From Moringa oleifera (lineage: Eukaryota; Streptophyta; Magnoliopsida; Brassicales; Moringaceae), in the NCBI GenBank assembly GCA_021397835.1, contig JAJFZO010000344.1, forward strand, positions 3,286,001 to 3,350,000: DNA of 64,000 bases. Direction: 5' to 3'. Both the position numbers and the translations under genes were made by a program. Below the pieces are notes generated by a model. That model had not been told where the DNA came from. It ran no database searches and was given only the letters and a program-made list of their open reading frames with translations. Shown here one piece after another: positions 12,215 through 25,929 of this stretch. The stretch's first letter is position 1; every line of letters begins with the position of its first letter.

Positions 12215-13930
12215 TTTCTTATAAACATATGCTAAAGGTTTGGTTTCTAGTGAGATAGGAAGTGAAGTGCCCATGGCACAGGTTATCTTCCAATAGGAAT
12301 CTTCTCTTTTCCTTTTGGATTTATCCTTTTGGGGCTTGAAGAAAGCTTAATTTGTCCTCGCATGCATCCATTTCATCTTCATATGTATTATAAACTAGCT
12401 TTACGTCATCCCAATGCATACATGTTTTTCTAATTAGTTTTTCTTTGTTTTTGGTTAACCGTGTTTCTTGTTATTTTGCGTAAAATCCTGCTACCATATA
12501 TATATTTTTATCATACTTTAACACTTTCCAAATATATACTAATTTGATTGTCAAAACCTTCTAATCATTCCCAGATCGGCCCCTTACAAGTTCCCTTCAC
12601 CAACCATAAAATTATCTCATCACTTTGTTATGTACTTTCAGTTCTTCCATGAGCCAATTTTCTAGAAGCATATCATGCACTTTCACCTGAAGTTAACTAA
12701 GAGAAATTTGATTAACAATTTATATAAAAGAAATATCCAAAGTAATTTTCACGTCTTTTAAAATTAAACAGAAAAATAGAAAAGGGCTTGGCTTCTTAGA
12801 ATATATTCTTGCTTGGGCTGATAGATTAAGCTTGTGATGAGATCACAACAGTGACTGAACATAAGGGGGTAAAAGGGCAAGACGACAAAAAACAGCACCC
12901 CTTCGTTTTGACAACACGTTGAGTAGCACCAAGGAAACCATAACTTTCTGATACGGTGAAATGGACGATCACGATGCGGTCATGGAAACGTCTTGTCTTT
13001 GTCACTGCCATGGATGAATCCCTGCAGTAGCCAGAAGTGCAGAGTGAAGAGTGCTTTCATGGAGTTATATGTATCGATGAAAGCAGAGAATGAGATGATA
13101 ATGGATTTTGGTGACATGACATTGTTGAGTTCCGAGGAGAACCCCTTTGGTACGGCTGTTAAACTTAGTATTTGTCCTGCCCCAAGAACACCTGCGATTC
13201 GGATTCGGATTCTGTCCTTCCAAAGGTCAGGCTCATCATTTCAGCCTTCATGGTCTCTTCTTGCCATTTTTTCCCCTTAATTCTAAGGTCATAAAAATTT
13301 TGGAAAAATGAAATGCACCAGCGTGTTAACGTTCTAAGTAATCATTTGTTTATTGCTTAGTCTATTCCCTTAATCATGTAAATCTTCAGTTAACCAGTCT
13401 GAAAAATTACTAAGTAGCTGCATTTTACTTTTATTATAGAATTAATATATTTTTATATGTATTCTGATATGGAAAAAATGGGTTGTTTAAGCCAAGTGTA
13501 TCACTAACACCTGAAAAAGATCCAAGCTGGGAATGCACAAAGCAAAGGCCATTTGACTAGTGAGTTAGCTAGCTTGATCCATAAGTTGTGCCCACAAATT
13601 AGACTCGATTGGCATCTGTCACCTAGTTTCTTTGAGAACCACCTTATTGGAGAGGATAAAGATGTCCTCATCTTCGATCTTGAATTGGGTTGTCTCTCTT
13701 GCAGCGGCAACTTGGTGGGAACCAAAACTCTCAGCAGAAAACTCAGCCTTGTGTGTGCTAGCCTTTCAATGGCATGATAGGTCTTGCACCAATTTTGCAT
13801 TCCCACAGATAATTTTCAACCAATCTTTTATAAAATCAGGTACATCTATTCCAAATGATTTACTTTTTTCTCTAGTTCTTATATTATGTTGCTAATTTCA
13901 AGTCTAATTTGAGCATTGGAGTGATCTTGA
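12215..13930. other. Intergenic stretch, no gene recognised
   Basis: Frames at 12826-13280 and 13504-13895 overlap on both strands and none has a recognisable motif, consistent splice sites or family resemblance. The base composition is slightly less AT-rich than the flanks, so remnants of a gene or element are possible, but nothing can be named. Confidence 0.4.
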
Positions 13931-15170
13931 GGAAACACTCGTGCTTTTTTTTTTCCCCCCAAAAAATCATCCTTCATTTAATGGCGAAATCGGGTCGGTA
14001 GAAGCTTAAGCTTTTTTGACTTTTTTGGCAACATTAAGTGGTGCGGTTTGTGGGAAATCATGATGCAGAAACCATGGCTTCATGCCAAGAAGGATCTTCC
14101 TCCCAAACTTAGCTCACCCTCCCAACCAAGTCGTTGACTCGACCACCCTTATGTGCGCCTCAACAATGCCTCCACTACTATCCCCCTGTTCTTAGGTTCT
14201 TACAATCTTTCTTGTCCCCTTACTTGCGCCTTTTCTACCCCATGATCGCTGCTCTAATGCCAATATTGGCCTTACCAATTCGGCCACCTATGATCGTAAG
14301 ATCAATAACCACTATCCCTTATTATCCAATACCACTGCTATTTATGATGTCACCCCAACTTTCCTTTTTAAGAATCTAAGAAATTCCAGTCTTGCTCCCC
14401 ATAAAAGGATGACTTTCAGCCATGGATTTTCACATGGAACGAATGGCACAATTCTTTCAAACACTAGTTAACCAATAATGGTTCTGTGGTCATCCCTTCC
14501 ACCATAACCCATCAGCCCATCCTTCTCTTCATCAAGAAAACCAATATTTCCAAGAAGTAGGGGTGGTAGGACCAAACAACCTTGTCCCTAGGCATTCAGG
14601 CATCAATGAAAGGCCTGTATGTGGCCAGTTAGAGCATACCTATCTTAAAAGGAAGAAGAAAATTGTAACAAAGACATCCACCAGTTCCCAACTAAAGGCT
14701 ACCCATCCTAATTAAGGACTTAAAACTACGAAAGTCTCAAGCAACAGACGCTGTCCTTAAACCAAGAAATTGAGATGATGTAAAAGGAAAACAAAAATCG
14801 ATACAATCTCTACCAAAATATGAATTCCTTATCACTGTTGGAAATTTTTAAGCTTCCATGCCCCCCAAGTTTGACATATCCACCATAGAATCCTGTGATG
14901 GAACATCAGATCCTAAAGATCACTTCGAATGATTTTGAATCCTCATGACTACACAGGGTGCTCTAGATGCTATACTATGCAGATTTTTCCCCAAAATCGC
15001 AAAAACCAAGTATTCCTCTTTGAAACCTATAATAGTTTCAAACGCTCGTGCAACTTTTTTTGACTAGTTTTGCAAGTAGCACCACCAAGAAAAGACCTAT
15101 TGAATATTTTCTAAGTAAAGTAAAGATTTAGCAAACCTTTAAGAGACTTTATCCGTAAGTTCAGAGAGGT
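13930..15170 (+). pseudogene. Ty3/gypsy-type gag relic
   Basis: A leader at about 14026-14065 (GGCAACATTAAGTGGTGCGG then TTTGTGGGAAATC) resembles the LTR-end and gag-leader junction of plant gypsy elements and the corresponding junction at 25920-25955. At 14856-15060 broken frames read PPKFDISTIESCDGTSDPKD and then ILMTTQGALDAILCRFFPK, the retrotransposon gag (capsid) signature. At 15060-15160 a weaker continuation of gag is visible. There are several stops and frameshifts. A related relic lies at 25.3-28.3 kb. No protease or RT follows, and no downstream LTR was found. Confidence 0.6.
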
Positions 15171-15179
15171 TTGAACCTG

Positions 15180-18100
15180 ATTTGGGTATTAAATTTTAAA
15201 TTTAAATTTATGCAAATTCGATTAAGCATTATTCGAACCCTTCTTATTAGAATTTGATCAAATCAAATATCCGCATAAACTCGATTCGCTGTCATCTCTA
15301 GCAGTGATGGCATTGTATAAATAATCTTGCTAGTAGTAAAATTTTGAATAAAAATCTGGTTTTATTTATTTGTAACATAAATGTGTGAAAAAAGTCAATA
15401 AAAACAATTGAAAAGTCATAATCCTATTTAAAAAGATCTATGCATTTTTTATAAGAGTTAGTGCTTATCCAAGCTACTTGGTCTATTAAAACTAGCTATA
15501 TTTGACACTCTTGAATTATATAAATAAATTAGTTGTATGGAACTTCAAATAGAGAAGTGAACAAGAAAAGCTTTGTGAGAGTTTGAGAGTGTAATAATAT
15601 GCTTATTTTAGTAATCACTTTGTTTGTACTCATTTATAAAGCGATCTTTAATCTTATATATCAAAGTTAACACCATTTTGACGTGAAAAGAGAATTTTTT
15701 AAAAATATTTTAATATCAAAATTTTTTTATTTTTAATCTATTTACACTAAATTGATGTTATAAATATTATTTTAATAATATTAAATAATAATTATTAATA
15801 AATAATATTTATAATATTAATTAATTAATTTAAAATAAATAAAATAATTAATTTAACTTAAAATATTAATTGATTTATTTTAAATAAATTATATATAATA
15901 AATTATATATTTAAATAAATTTTAAAAATTAATAATTTATTAATCTAATTTTATAACTGCGTTTTCTATGTAATTTTTACTGAATTATTTTTGTGAGTTG
16001 ATGACCACTTCTTGATAATATGTTGTTACGTCTATTGTAGTATATTTTTAATTGGAGTAAATTTTATCTTTATTATATTCATCTCAAGTTCAAATTATGT
16101 CATAATTTTAAATAATTATAATTTTTATGTATTTTTAAATAATAATTTTAGTGTTACATATATAATTATCATTAATTAAATAGTTAAATATACTTAATAA
16201 TTTAAATAAAATTACACTATATATTGCTATTGATTTTATTTTAAAGTTTTTGATAAGATATTTTTAATAATATAATTTTTTGAAATAATATAATATGTAT
16301 ATTAAATTATGTATAAAAATATATTTTATATAAAAATTAAAAAAATATTAATATAATAATTTTTTTAGAAAAGTACAAATAGTTGCATATTGCACAAATT
16401 TGATGATGCTAATTTGCCACTTTATTGAGTTGTTTCTTTCCAAATTAAGTATCAATTTGCCTATTTGCCGCCTTCATTAGAGACGGCCTAAGAGTTGATA
16501 ATAATTGAAAAAAGTTCCCCCACCGTATTACATATATAATTTGTTTAATAATAATTTTTTTTTAAAAAAAAAGATGTATGCACACAATAAATCAAGATGA
16601 CAGGGTCCTGTTAGTTTCTGTTGCCATCCACGTCAGCGCAACGGGCAAGTCAATTAATTGACTTCACGTGAGGACAGGTGGCATTAAATTAGTAACAAGA
16701 TCCTCTTAATTAGATAACGAACACACGAACAAGAAAGCTGGACTGGTAGTCTAGCAACTCTTCAGCAGATTCAGAACACATTTATTCAAATTTCAAGATA
16801 ATTTCAATTTTTTCAATACCCAAATTGGGATTAAATTAAACCGCAGGAACTTAATTTCTTAATCCACCAACTTGTGAACTTTAATTGATTTTTTAATTTC
16901 TTAATAGAACACTAACATCTCAATCTTTGTCTGAAATCCGAATATCCGAATAATATGTCAATTTTTTATATTTTATAATTAATATTCAAGTTCCAATACA
17001 AATAACACAATAAATACCGATATATGGATGCAATTTCGGAATACTACCACGTCTTGGTTTTGCGTATTGTTGAGTAAAATTTATCTCTTTTGTCACTATC
17101 AATCCGTTGCATTCTATATTAAATACAAATAAATGTAATTGACATATTTAAAGATAATTAATAACAAATAAGAAATTATTATGCATTATAATTTCAAATT
17201 TTTTAAAAAATAATAACAATTAAGTAATTAATATATAAACAGTTAATAAATAAATAATTGTTATGTGATCGATAATAAATTTATAGTAAATAAATAAATA
17301 ATTAATAAATAAACAACCAATAATTAAGTCTTTGATAGATAAATGATCCATAAATGAATGAGATGATTGATTTATTGACGATCCATAAATAAATGATCAA
17401 TAGATAAAGATTGATATATAAGCAGAGTTGATAAATAAAAATTGATAGATAATATATTAACCGCTTATATCAAATATATCAACCATTATTTTTTATAAAA
17501 TAATTGAGATATGGACTAAAAAAAATATGCAATCGATATATTAACAATTGATATGTCGACAATTTACAAATAAATTTGAAATAAACTGTCGATTAATACA
17601 TTTGAAATCTATAATCAAAATTAATGATTAAAATAGATAAAAATATCTCAATATATCAATTTTAAGATTTTAACTAAGTAATAAAATTATCAAAATAAAT
17701 ATAAAATAAATAAAAATCAAAATAACTAATTAAAATACTTGATTTTGATAAATTTAGATATTTACCTATCTTATTAGATAAAAAAATCACCAATTGCTTT
17801 GAATCAAAATTTTGAATCTTTACATATGGATGCTAAAAACTTTAAACTAAATCCTAAAAGTATTTATGTCCAAAAAAATTGAAATTTAATGAAAAATAGC
17901 ACATTTGTAGATTTGATGAATGAAAAAAATGTGAGAAATAGAGAAGAGAGAGTATCTATCTTGATTTTGACCTAATATATACACGATACAAAAATTACAT
18001 GTATATAAAGATAATTGAGTTTTTTCATAACAAAAAAATAAAAAAATGAATTAATTTAAAATTATTATCCATTGTAAAATTAATAAATCTACATTAAGAA

Positions 18101-19500
18101 AAACTTAACTGATGAAGGTATATTTTTCTATTTACAAAAGAATTTATTTTTTATATATTTAATTATTATTATGATATATATTCTTGAGAAATTACTTTGT
18201 TTTATTCTTCTTATCAAATTGACAGCCCTTAAGATATATAATTGCAGCATTTGGTGAGATATTGAATAATAAGTTGGATTTCTGACTCTTTATTTACTAA
18301 AAAGAAAGGTGTATATGTAATGACATATATATTAGATAATGAATTAGATTTTATATTTAATATCACCAGCTAGTAAAAAATTCAAGATCTTGAATCAAAG
18401 ACAAACTAATATTATATTATGTCAGTGAATCACTTTTCTATTGCCCTTAGTTGGTAATTTTTTTTGAAAAATAATTTTATTTTATTAATTATTTTTATTA
18501 AATATTATATTTTTAATATTTGTTAAAAAAATATTTGTTGAAATTTGTTCTAAATGTCAAGGCTATGAAAATAGACAACTCAATGTACTAAAACACTTAA
18601 AGGGTTTACCCTTGTATAAAGTATATATATTTAAAACTTTGCAGTATATTTATATGTATATAAATATAAAATGTGAATTAATTAAATCATCTTTTTATCT
18701 TAAGTTTTGATGTGTCATTTGGATCTTATACATTCGATATTTTAATTTTATTTAGATTTTTAAATGAAATTATAGATTTTAAGATGACATCTTTAAGATT
18801 TTAAAAAATAACTTAAAAGTATTAAAAAAATTGTACAACCAAATTTAATCTACAATTTTTTTGTAAATTTTAAGAAACACATATCTAGCACACCATCAAA
18901 AAACAATTCAAGAATTTTTGAAGCATTAAAATTAATATCTTTTTGATTTTATACTATCAAAAATTTAAAATTTTATTAAAAATAGCATGTGAGTTAAAAA
19001 TTGTGATAAAATGAGAAATAAACTTAAATGAAGACTAGAATTTATTGAATTATTTTTTAGACCTTTTAATAATGAAAATATCTTTAATTTTTATATTTAA
19101 GATAAGTGCTTTTATTAAAATTGGAGAAAAGGAAATTACTAATGAAATCATCCTACAATATCCTTTAAATTGAGGTCCAATTTGAATTAAATTAAAAATC
19201 AAATATATAATTAATTTAGTCGACACATTGAGATTTAAAATAATAAAATTATAATTAAAAAATTTCATAATCATTAATTAAGGTTATAAATAAAACAAGC
19301 ATAAGTGAAACAAAGTGGCAATATACATCATCTTGCTGGTATATCATATGAATTAATTAATATTTGTAGAAAAGGTGCTCATATATGGTGTGTCATCTTA
19401 TTGTAAAGTTGTATAAGATAATTACATAACGTCATTTTATAAAGGCAAAATTGGCGGACCTAAGGGACACATAACCGCCCAAAATTGAATATCGGTATAG
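15180..19500. other. Very AT-rich gene-free DNA
   Basis: Long runs of A/T words (TTAAAATTT, AATAAATAATT, TTTATTAA) with very low GC. Positions 17220-17440 contain a loose repetition of ATAAATGATCNATAAATAA-type words. No exon, RNA gene or intact element is seen. Short open frames, such as 19050-19274 on the minus strand, are composition artefacts. Confidence 0.55.
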
Positions 19501-21490
19501 ATTGAAATATCTTCAATATATAGTATTACCAAGGGGTAACATGTAATTTAGGCTTTCTTTGTCTTCTGCTTATATAGCAAAGTATAAAGAGGTTCTGGTT
19601 TATGACTTGTCCTTTCATTTGTCTTACCTTCTGTCCATTTTGCTTGGGACAAAATAACAAAATAGATGTTGACATCATGTTCTCATAATTAAATTAATAC
19701 AGCACTGTTGCCGCCGTAGAACACAAGTTAAATAAAGGGCAAAGAAACCAAGATTAATTAGGAACAAATATCACATTATGCTTGTGGTTGCCGCAGCTGT
19801 GATGAACTTCCCATCGGATTTGGATGGCGATGAAGACTCACGGGTAAGGAACTTATTCTCTGGGAGAACACTAGTCCAAGTTCGATTAGTTTCTCATCCC
19901 TCAATGTACTGGTACTCTTCTATTGTTGAAGAATTAATATATTTTAGGGCAATTGTGTTTTATAAAACAAGTATTTAGATCTGCTATCCATGTTTGTAGG
20001 CATGCAAAGTGGGTCAGTGCCCGTTTAGCGAGTCCTTCCTGTAAACAAATCTCTCTAATTCATATTTCTCCAGTCCTCTTCCACAAGACTATACAACCAG
20101 TTTGGTAATGCTTGCATGGTCATTTAAGCACTTGAGCATTTCTGTGGCAACAGTTTCATGTCTTTTGGCAGCCTGTGGTCACCATTTTCAATTGGCACAG
20201 TGAAGCTATGCAGTGGGGTTTTGAAATTAATGGTGGTTATTCTCTATTGATTTGACTTCTCTTTGGTTAAACAAAAAGAACACTAGTTGAGATTTACATT
20301 CTGAACAACCTCAAGTTCTTTTTCCCTCTGATCCACAAGATCTACAATTCCTTTTGTGGTGACTCTTTTGGTTGTGTAGTTCCTCCTGTACTTATTTTGT
20401 TCATTTAGGAAACCTTCATGACCTCTCATTATCTCTCAACATTTATGGCCCAAAAATGAAGAACCTTTACCTCTCATTTCTTATGGCCTAGCCCCTTTAG
20501 CCATATTAAGACACTTACATTTCTTTTTCACATAATTGTCAACGGAAGTAACTCTTACATTTCTTTTACCTAATCTGTTCATTGGTGATCAAAGTTAGAA
20601 GGGTAGCTGCAGCAATTTTGTGTAAGTTCAAGTATAACAAAGTAAAAATTAATAACAATTAAGTTTAAGACTTTCAAAGTCTCTAAAGATCGTAGGTAAA
20701 TAGTTAGTTAATTGTCAGCATGGTGAAGTGAATCAACCATTAATTGCAGACTTTTCATGCTTCTTGGCTTTATTAAAATAAAATCTGCAGCTTCACTTTG
20801 TGAGAAGTCAGGCAAACAGATTAGTGAAAACAAGTTCTTGTAAGATGAATGAGAAATTGTTCGTCTTGCTTCTGTGCAAATATTTGAAAAACTGAGTTGG
20901 TTCAATGATATGTCTGCACCCCCACACATATATATGTATGCGTATATGCATGAATCATTAATTATAGTGTTAAGCCTTAGCTAGAAGAATTGCCTTCTGA
21001 ACTATTTCCTCTTCTGCAATTGATGGACAAATAAAATCTCCTTGTGGGTTTTGATTTATAACTAGTTGTGAACAAGAAATTAAAGGGAGTGGGAGATAGT
21101 AAGAGACTGAATATTGATACAAAAATTTCAACTATGGCGAGCATTACATAAAACTTAAGTCCTTCTTCTTCTACATTTATCATCATCATCATATCTTCTT
21201 CTTCTCCTCCTTAAGTACAAATTGATCTATACGTTGGATACACCAGAAGATTAAAAGATGAGGTGTTGACTACAAGTATATTATCTGTTAAGAAGAAACT
21301 GTCTTCTTCTCAACGTATAACTCTCAGGAGCTTCAACTGTCATGGAGTCATCAGTACTCTCAGAGGGAGGGGGAGAGAGATGTCTCGTGAGTTCTAAAGT
21401 AAGCTACGTCACCTAACTTCCATTTATTGTTATATTGGCTACGACGAAGCCCTACAAGTACAGCTAATTGTAGTACAAATTAAGCTGGCT
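19500..21490. other. Downstream region of the CONSTANS-like gene, no other gene seen
   Basis: Less AT-rich than the preceding block. The part nearest 21490 should contain the 3' UTR of the minus-strand COL gene. Open frames at 19778-19978, 20708-20929 and 20977-21192 show no domain or splice pattern. No RNA gene was recognised. Confidence 0.4.
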
Positions 21491-21494
21491 GGCA

Positions 21495-22986
21495 TTACTT
21501 ATTCAGGTATGGAAAACCAGTCCCTAACAGCGATGTTCTCTTAACAAAGCGTCCTTTCATTCTGGGCCTCTTCTCCGCGTTTAATTTCCTTACCTCGTAC
21601 CTTATCTTCTTGGAAAACAGTCGTGTCCTTCGCTTCTCTCTGTACCTTGATACTCTTGCTTCTCTTTCCCCACTATTGCCTCTTGCATGACCACGTACTC
21701 CTCCCATGTCCCCGTAAGGGTAATGAACATCCTTAGGACACAAGCCCTGCAACATACACAATTCAAGTACATGTTAAATTCAAACTGTTAGTTTGAATCT
21801 TCCCGAATAACTCATATCTGTTTGATTTTCACTTCAAGCGACATAATCAGGCAAGTTATTGAAGCTCATTGACTGTATACCTTAACAAATTACATGGCGA
21901 ATGATGAGCTACGAAGATATATACAAATGGAGAGAGAGATACCAAAATGTGAGGCCAAAAGTCGTCGGGGTTGAACTCAGGGCGGCTTCCTGCTGTCCAG
22001 GGAGAGCCTTGGCTGGCCCAAGCACTGATGACTGCCTCATAATTTAGTCTCAGAAATATGTCATTCTTCTTCTCCGTCTCACATTGATTCGTATCTGTGG
22101 TCGATGTCTTGGCCACAGGCACAAGCTTCTGATCCTCCTCTCCTTCCTCACCAACAATTGGAGAATCATAACAGAAGTTCCAGTCCAGTGTTTCGCTGTT
22201 CATCTTGGAAGCAGGATTCAGATGGCAAGCTGTTGCGACTTCGAGTTCTTCATCCTTAACCTTGGCCACTTTGTGATTAAAACAAACATCCATATCATTT
22301 TCCGTTTCACAGTCTAACAGTCCCGGTTCTTTGATGTCAAAAGAATCATCATCAAGACCTCCTCCTAGTAGGCTCTCCACGTCTGCAGCAAACTCGGCAA
22401 GGTCCATATCTGATGGCAAAAGCCCATGTAAATTATCGAGCTCGCATGTGCCTTTCTGTCCGTAATCATCCACAGCGATATTCCCATCTTCACTGTTTCT
22501 TGTGGGTACTTCGGTTCCTTCACTTCTTACTGTATTGCTTAGTTCTTCTGCAAAAGGATTGAATTCAGGAACACGATATAGCAGCTGCTCTTCATTCTCG
22601 TCTGCTGACGCTTCTTCACTACCAATCTCCGGAACAAGGGGATCCATGGGAATGTTATGCAAGAGTTTGTCCTCATCCTTCACTTGTTGTAGCAAGGCCT
22701 TGTTGGGGCGAGGGGTTCTTGCCTTTCTGGTGAATCCTTGGTGCCATGCTGGTGTTGTAAACACACCATTCACTGTTTCATTGGGCTTAGAAGATGCAGT
22801 TTGGAGCCTAACCCTTTCGTGCCTGCTCGCTAACTGGTTCGCAGTATGGACCGATGCATCACAAGCTTGGCACAGGAAAGCATCATCGGCAGCACAATAC
22901 CACCGAGCCCGCTTCCGCAAACATCCATCGCAGGCTCTCGCCGTCTTCCCTCCCATTGCATTCGCAGCTTGCTTTTCCGTGATCAT
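21495..22986 (-). CDS. COL16: CONSTANS-like zinc finger protein (one B-box plus CCT)
   Basis: Nuclear transcriptional regulator of the COL6/COL16 group (one B-box, one CCT). Coding exons on the minus strand are 22986-21943 (348 codons) and 21746-21495 (83 codons plus stop): 431 aa, with a phase-0 GT-AG intron of 196 bases. The B-box occupies residues 19-56, with likely zinc ligands C19, C22, C31, D34, C39, C42, H47 and H56. The middle is acidic ([13 protein letters not shown]). A conserved segment [12 protein letters not shown] is at 312-323, then SQGSPWTAG. The CCT domain (about 376-418) reads [20 protein letters not shown] onward and is intact. The ATG at 22986 is used; a second Met at residue 11 is closer to the B-box and is a possible alternative. 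Sequence identity to COL6 or COL16 in particular is not settled. Family roles include shoot branching and light-related control. Confidence 0.92.
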
Positions 22987-25015
22987 ATATACGCAATTAA
23001 GAACAAGGAAGTACTCAATTCAACGCGGCTTCTCAGACAATCTTCAGAGAGATGAATACCAAAGCAAAGCTCTCAAAATATGCGAAGGAAACTGCTGAAG
23101 AGAATATTGGGGTGGCTTCTTGTATTTATGTTGAGGCACCAATTCAATTATTACTCCCAGGCGAGTGACCCACGACGAGTGCTTTTACCCTATCAGACGA
23201 GGCAAAGGTTGGTGTGACTGAGTGTGTAGAGCCCACGCAGCCTTTGGTGGTTTTAGAGGGGCCCATGAGGTGGTCTTATCTCAGTGTTCATTGGCTGAAA
23301 ATTTCATGTTCATCCTGATCTATGAATTCTGATTGGCTAAGAGCACAGTGAAGGATTCCTAGTGGGTCCTACCGACTGGTGGGCCAGGGTTTTCTCTCAC
23401 TCAAAATTTGGATTATGACCCATACGGTGCTTTGTCTCCATTTTTTCAATTATTCCTGTTAAATAAAGCTCCTGTTTTCGGTCCCCCTTAGTTGCTTTCA
23501 GTTTTCATGTCACTCTCTCTGTCTCTCTCTTTCTCTCTCTCTCTGCCTGACTAGGGCACACGCAGACAGAGACACATACCCTCTTATTGTTTAATGAAAG
23601 GCAGACAAAAAGACATAATATCCAGTAAATTGAGGTTATGAAGGGGTGGGTACTCAATCTCGGCCATACACGTAAGCAAACATGATCCAGTGAAAACATG
23701 CGAGCCGCAGATCACCTGCAATTTATCAATATAGTTATAAAGTCTAATCCTTTACGCCCGTCTTCTTCTGTAACCTCTTATAGTTTTAACCCCCATAAGA
23801 AACAACTGTGTTTTCTTTTACCCTTTTCATCAAGGTATATATATTGGCATTTTTTGCATTATTCAAAAATAGAAAATCAATACGCTAATTTCAATTTTCT
23901 GACACCTTGTCATCATGATCATAATATTTTTTTATAATAAAGCATGTCGTGTATAAGAATATAAATTGATTTGGGTTAAAAACATTAAATTATTTTGCCA
24001 AAATATTTATTAATTTGAGAATATATTTAATCGAAAAATCACCACCACATCATGTGCTTCCTTCTTCCTAACATGCCCATACCGTTTCTGGAAGCGTAAG
24101 ATCGAAAAAATGGGACTATCAATTTATCTTAAATTTGAAAAATAAAAAAGTTTTTATGTGAAATTTATGTATTTTTATTTTATAATAAAATAATTTTAAA
24201 AATAGAAAATTCGTTCTGATTCTCTGCTTTTGATTCGTGAGATAGAGATATGATGCTCTATTTACATATGTCCAAGTAAGTGAAAGAGGAATCTGTTAAT
24301 ATCAAGTTCTTGTCAAGCCACTGGATGATGCTATAAATGCCCTAAAATCCATCCCACGATTGACAGAACAAAATTGATGGATCTTCTATAGTCATGCGAC
24401 ACCTGTTGCCTTTACTCCAATCAGACGTATGCATTCATAACTTGCAATTTTCGATCACGACTGAACGTGAGCACTGCCATGTTCAACCTAAAAAATATCA
24501 GGCTTCTTCTACTCAGAGGTCCCAATAGACTTTCATACTTTCCACTGATTTATCTTCTCAACTGGTCAGATTTTTCTTTTTTTTTGGCCGCCCTTAAATG
24601 GACTGATCAATCTGGTAGACGCAGAAATTTAATTTATCTATCAAAAAGAAAGAAAGAGGGAAAAAAGCACCCATAACCTGTTGAGTTTGTGATCATTTAT
24701 ATGATACCAAAAAATGGATACGGAAAAATTGATGAACAACGGCAGGCAATTAATTAGGCCAAGCTCCAGTCCATCATTGCTTTCCATATATTCTTGGTCT
24801 AGAGTGCAGACACCGCACTAACAATATTTGAGTTTTCATTAATGGCTTTGCCCTAATTTGATTTTTGATAATCCTAAAACTCAAGTTTGATTCGAAATGA
24901 TCCAACTTAGGGTTGAGATCGAGTCGACTTGAAATCGTTAAAATCCAACCTATCCCTATGCTATCAGCTTACTGACAAAGTTAATTTTTGAGCTTTAGGT
25001 CAATTTTCAATTATT

Positions 25016-25047
<32 letters not shown>

Positions 25048-25280
25048 TTTTTTGTTGTTAATTCATCAAATTGAAGCCAAATTTGTAAACTTATTATCTC
25101 AAACATGTAATATTTAGGAAGAAACAAAAATATCATAGTAGATGAATATATATATATATATATATATATAAATCTTGATTTTATGTTTCGCATTATGTGT
25201 TTTGTATATTTATTAACAACCGTATATCTTTAAATATTAAGATCCACGAAGATGGGAATGCCATGGTGGCAAAAATCAAC
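22987..25280. other. COL upstream region and spacer with microsatellites
   Basis: The first few hundred bases should hold the promoter and 5' UTR of the minus-strand COL gene. ATAAATAC on the minus strand, near 23123, could act as a weak TATA box about 135 bases before the ATG. A CT run lies at 23512-23544, (TA)n at 25016-25047 and (AT)n at 25147-25171. Frames opposite the COL exon (22502-23098) are antisense shadows. No further gene is recognised. Confidence 0.45.
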
Positions 25281-25287
25281 TATACCT

Positions 25288-25317
25288 ATTTCTTAATAGA
25301 AATAGAAAACTTTATAA

Positions 25318-25354
<37 letters not shown>

Positions 25355-25929
25355 GTTCATATGAGTAATATGGATCACATAAGCCGAATAAAAAAAAAAT
25401 CTCTCACAAATAACTTATTTGACAATTAGATATCGAAAGTTGTGTTAACCAATGAAGTCATTGGGTAGGCCTCGAAAAAAAGCCTTTTGCCCTTTTTTTT
25501 TGGTACATCATAGTTAGTCTATTATTAGCTTCTTGACGAAGTCAACGTCATAAGGGCAAGGATACTTCAACTTTCGTTCTTTTCTCTTGATTATGTAACT
25601 AAACTTACAGTATCTAGAATATCAAACTCAATTAACTCCCATAGATCACACTGTAAATCTCGGGCTCGTACATATCATACGTAACAAATTGTATACTTTT
25701 GCTTTCCATCTAGTATTTAAGGCACTAGTTATACTCTCTTGTATTCTTGATCTTATAAAGTTACGTTTTTTTATCTCTGTGTTCATTCTTCATGCACAGA
25801 TCAGGGCATCCGAGTGACCCAAGGGTATACTCGCACTCATTCTGTTTCTATTCTTGTAGGTTCCATGGAGCAATTTTGTTGAAATTCAATCTTTGAAGGC
25901 TTAAGCCTTCCCTACAGATTTTTGCAACA
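25288..25929 (+). repeat. Left LTR of the gag-only element
   Basis: Matches the right repeat at 27904-28275 in order and orientation. It contains the (AAT)n run at 25318-25352. It ends in CAACA immediately before the gag leader. The last 280 bases have no counterpart on the right, where the copy is truncated. Confidence 0.6.

Noticed and set aside
12826..13895. Possible gene between the miR319 hairpin and the gag relic
   Set aside because: Frames on both strands overlap, none shows a motif or consistent splice sites; left as unassigned.
22084..23098. Plus-strand frames of up to 198 codons at 22.1-23.1 kb
   Set aside because: Antisense to the COL exon, which has B-box and CCT motifs and correct splicing.
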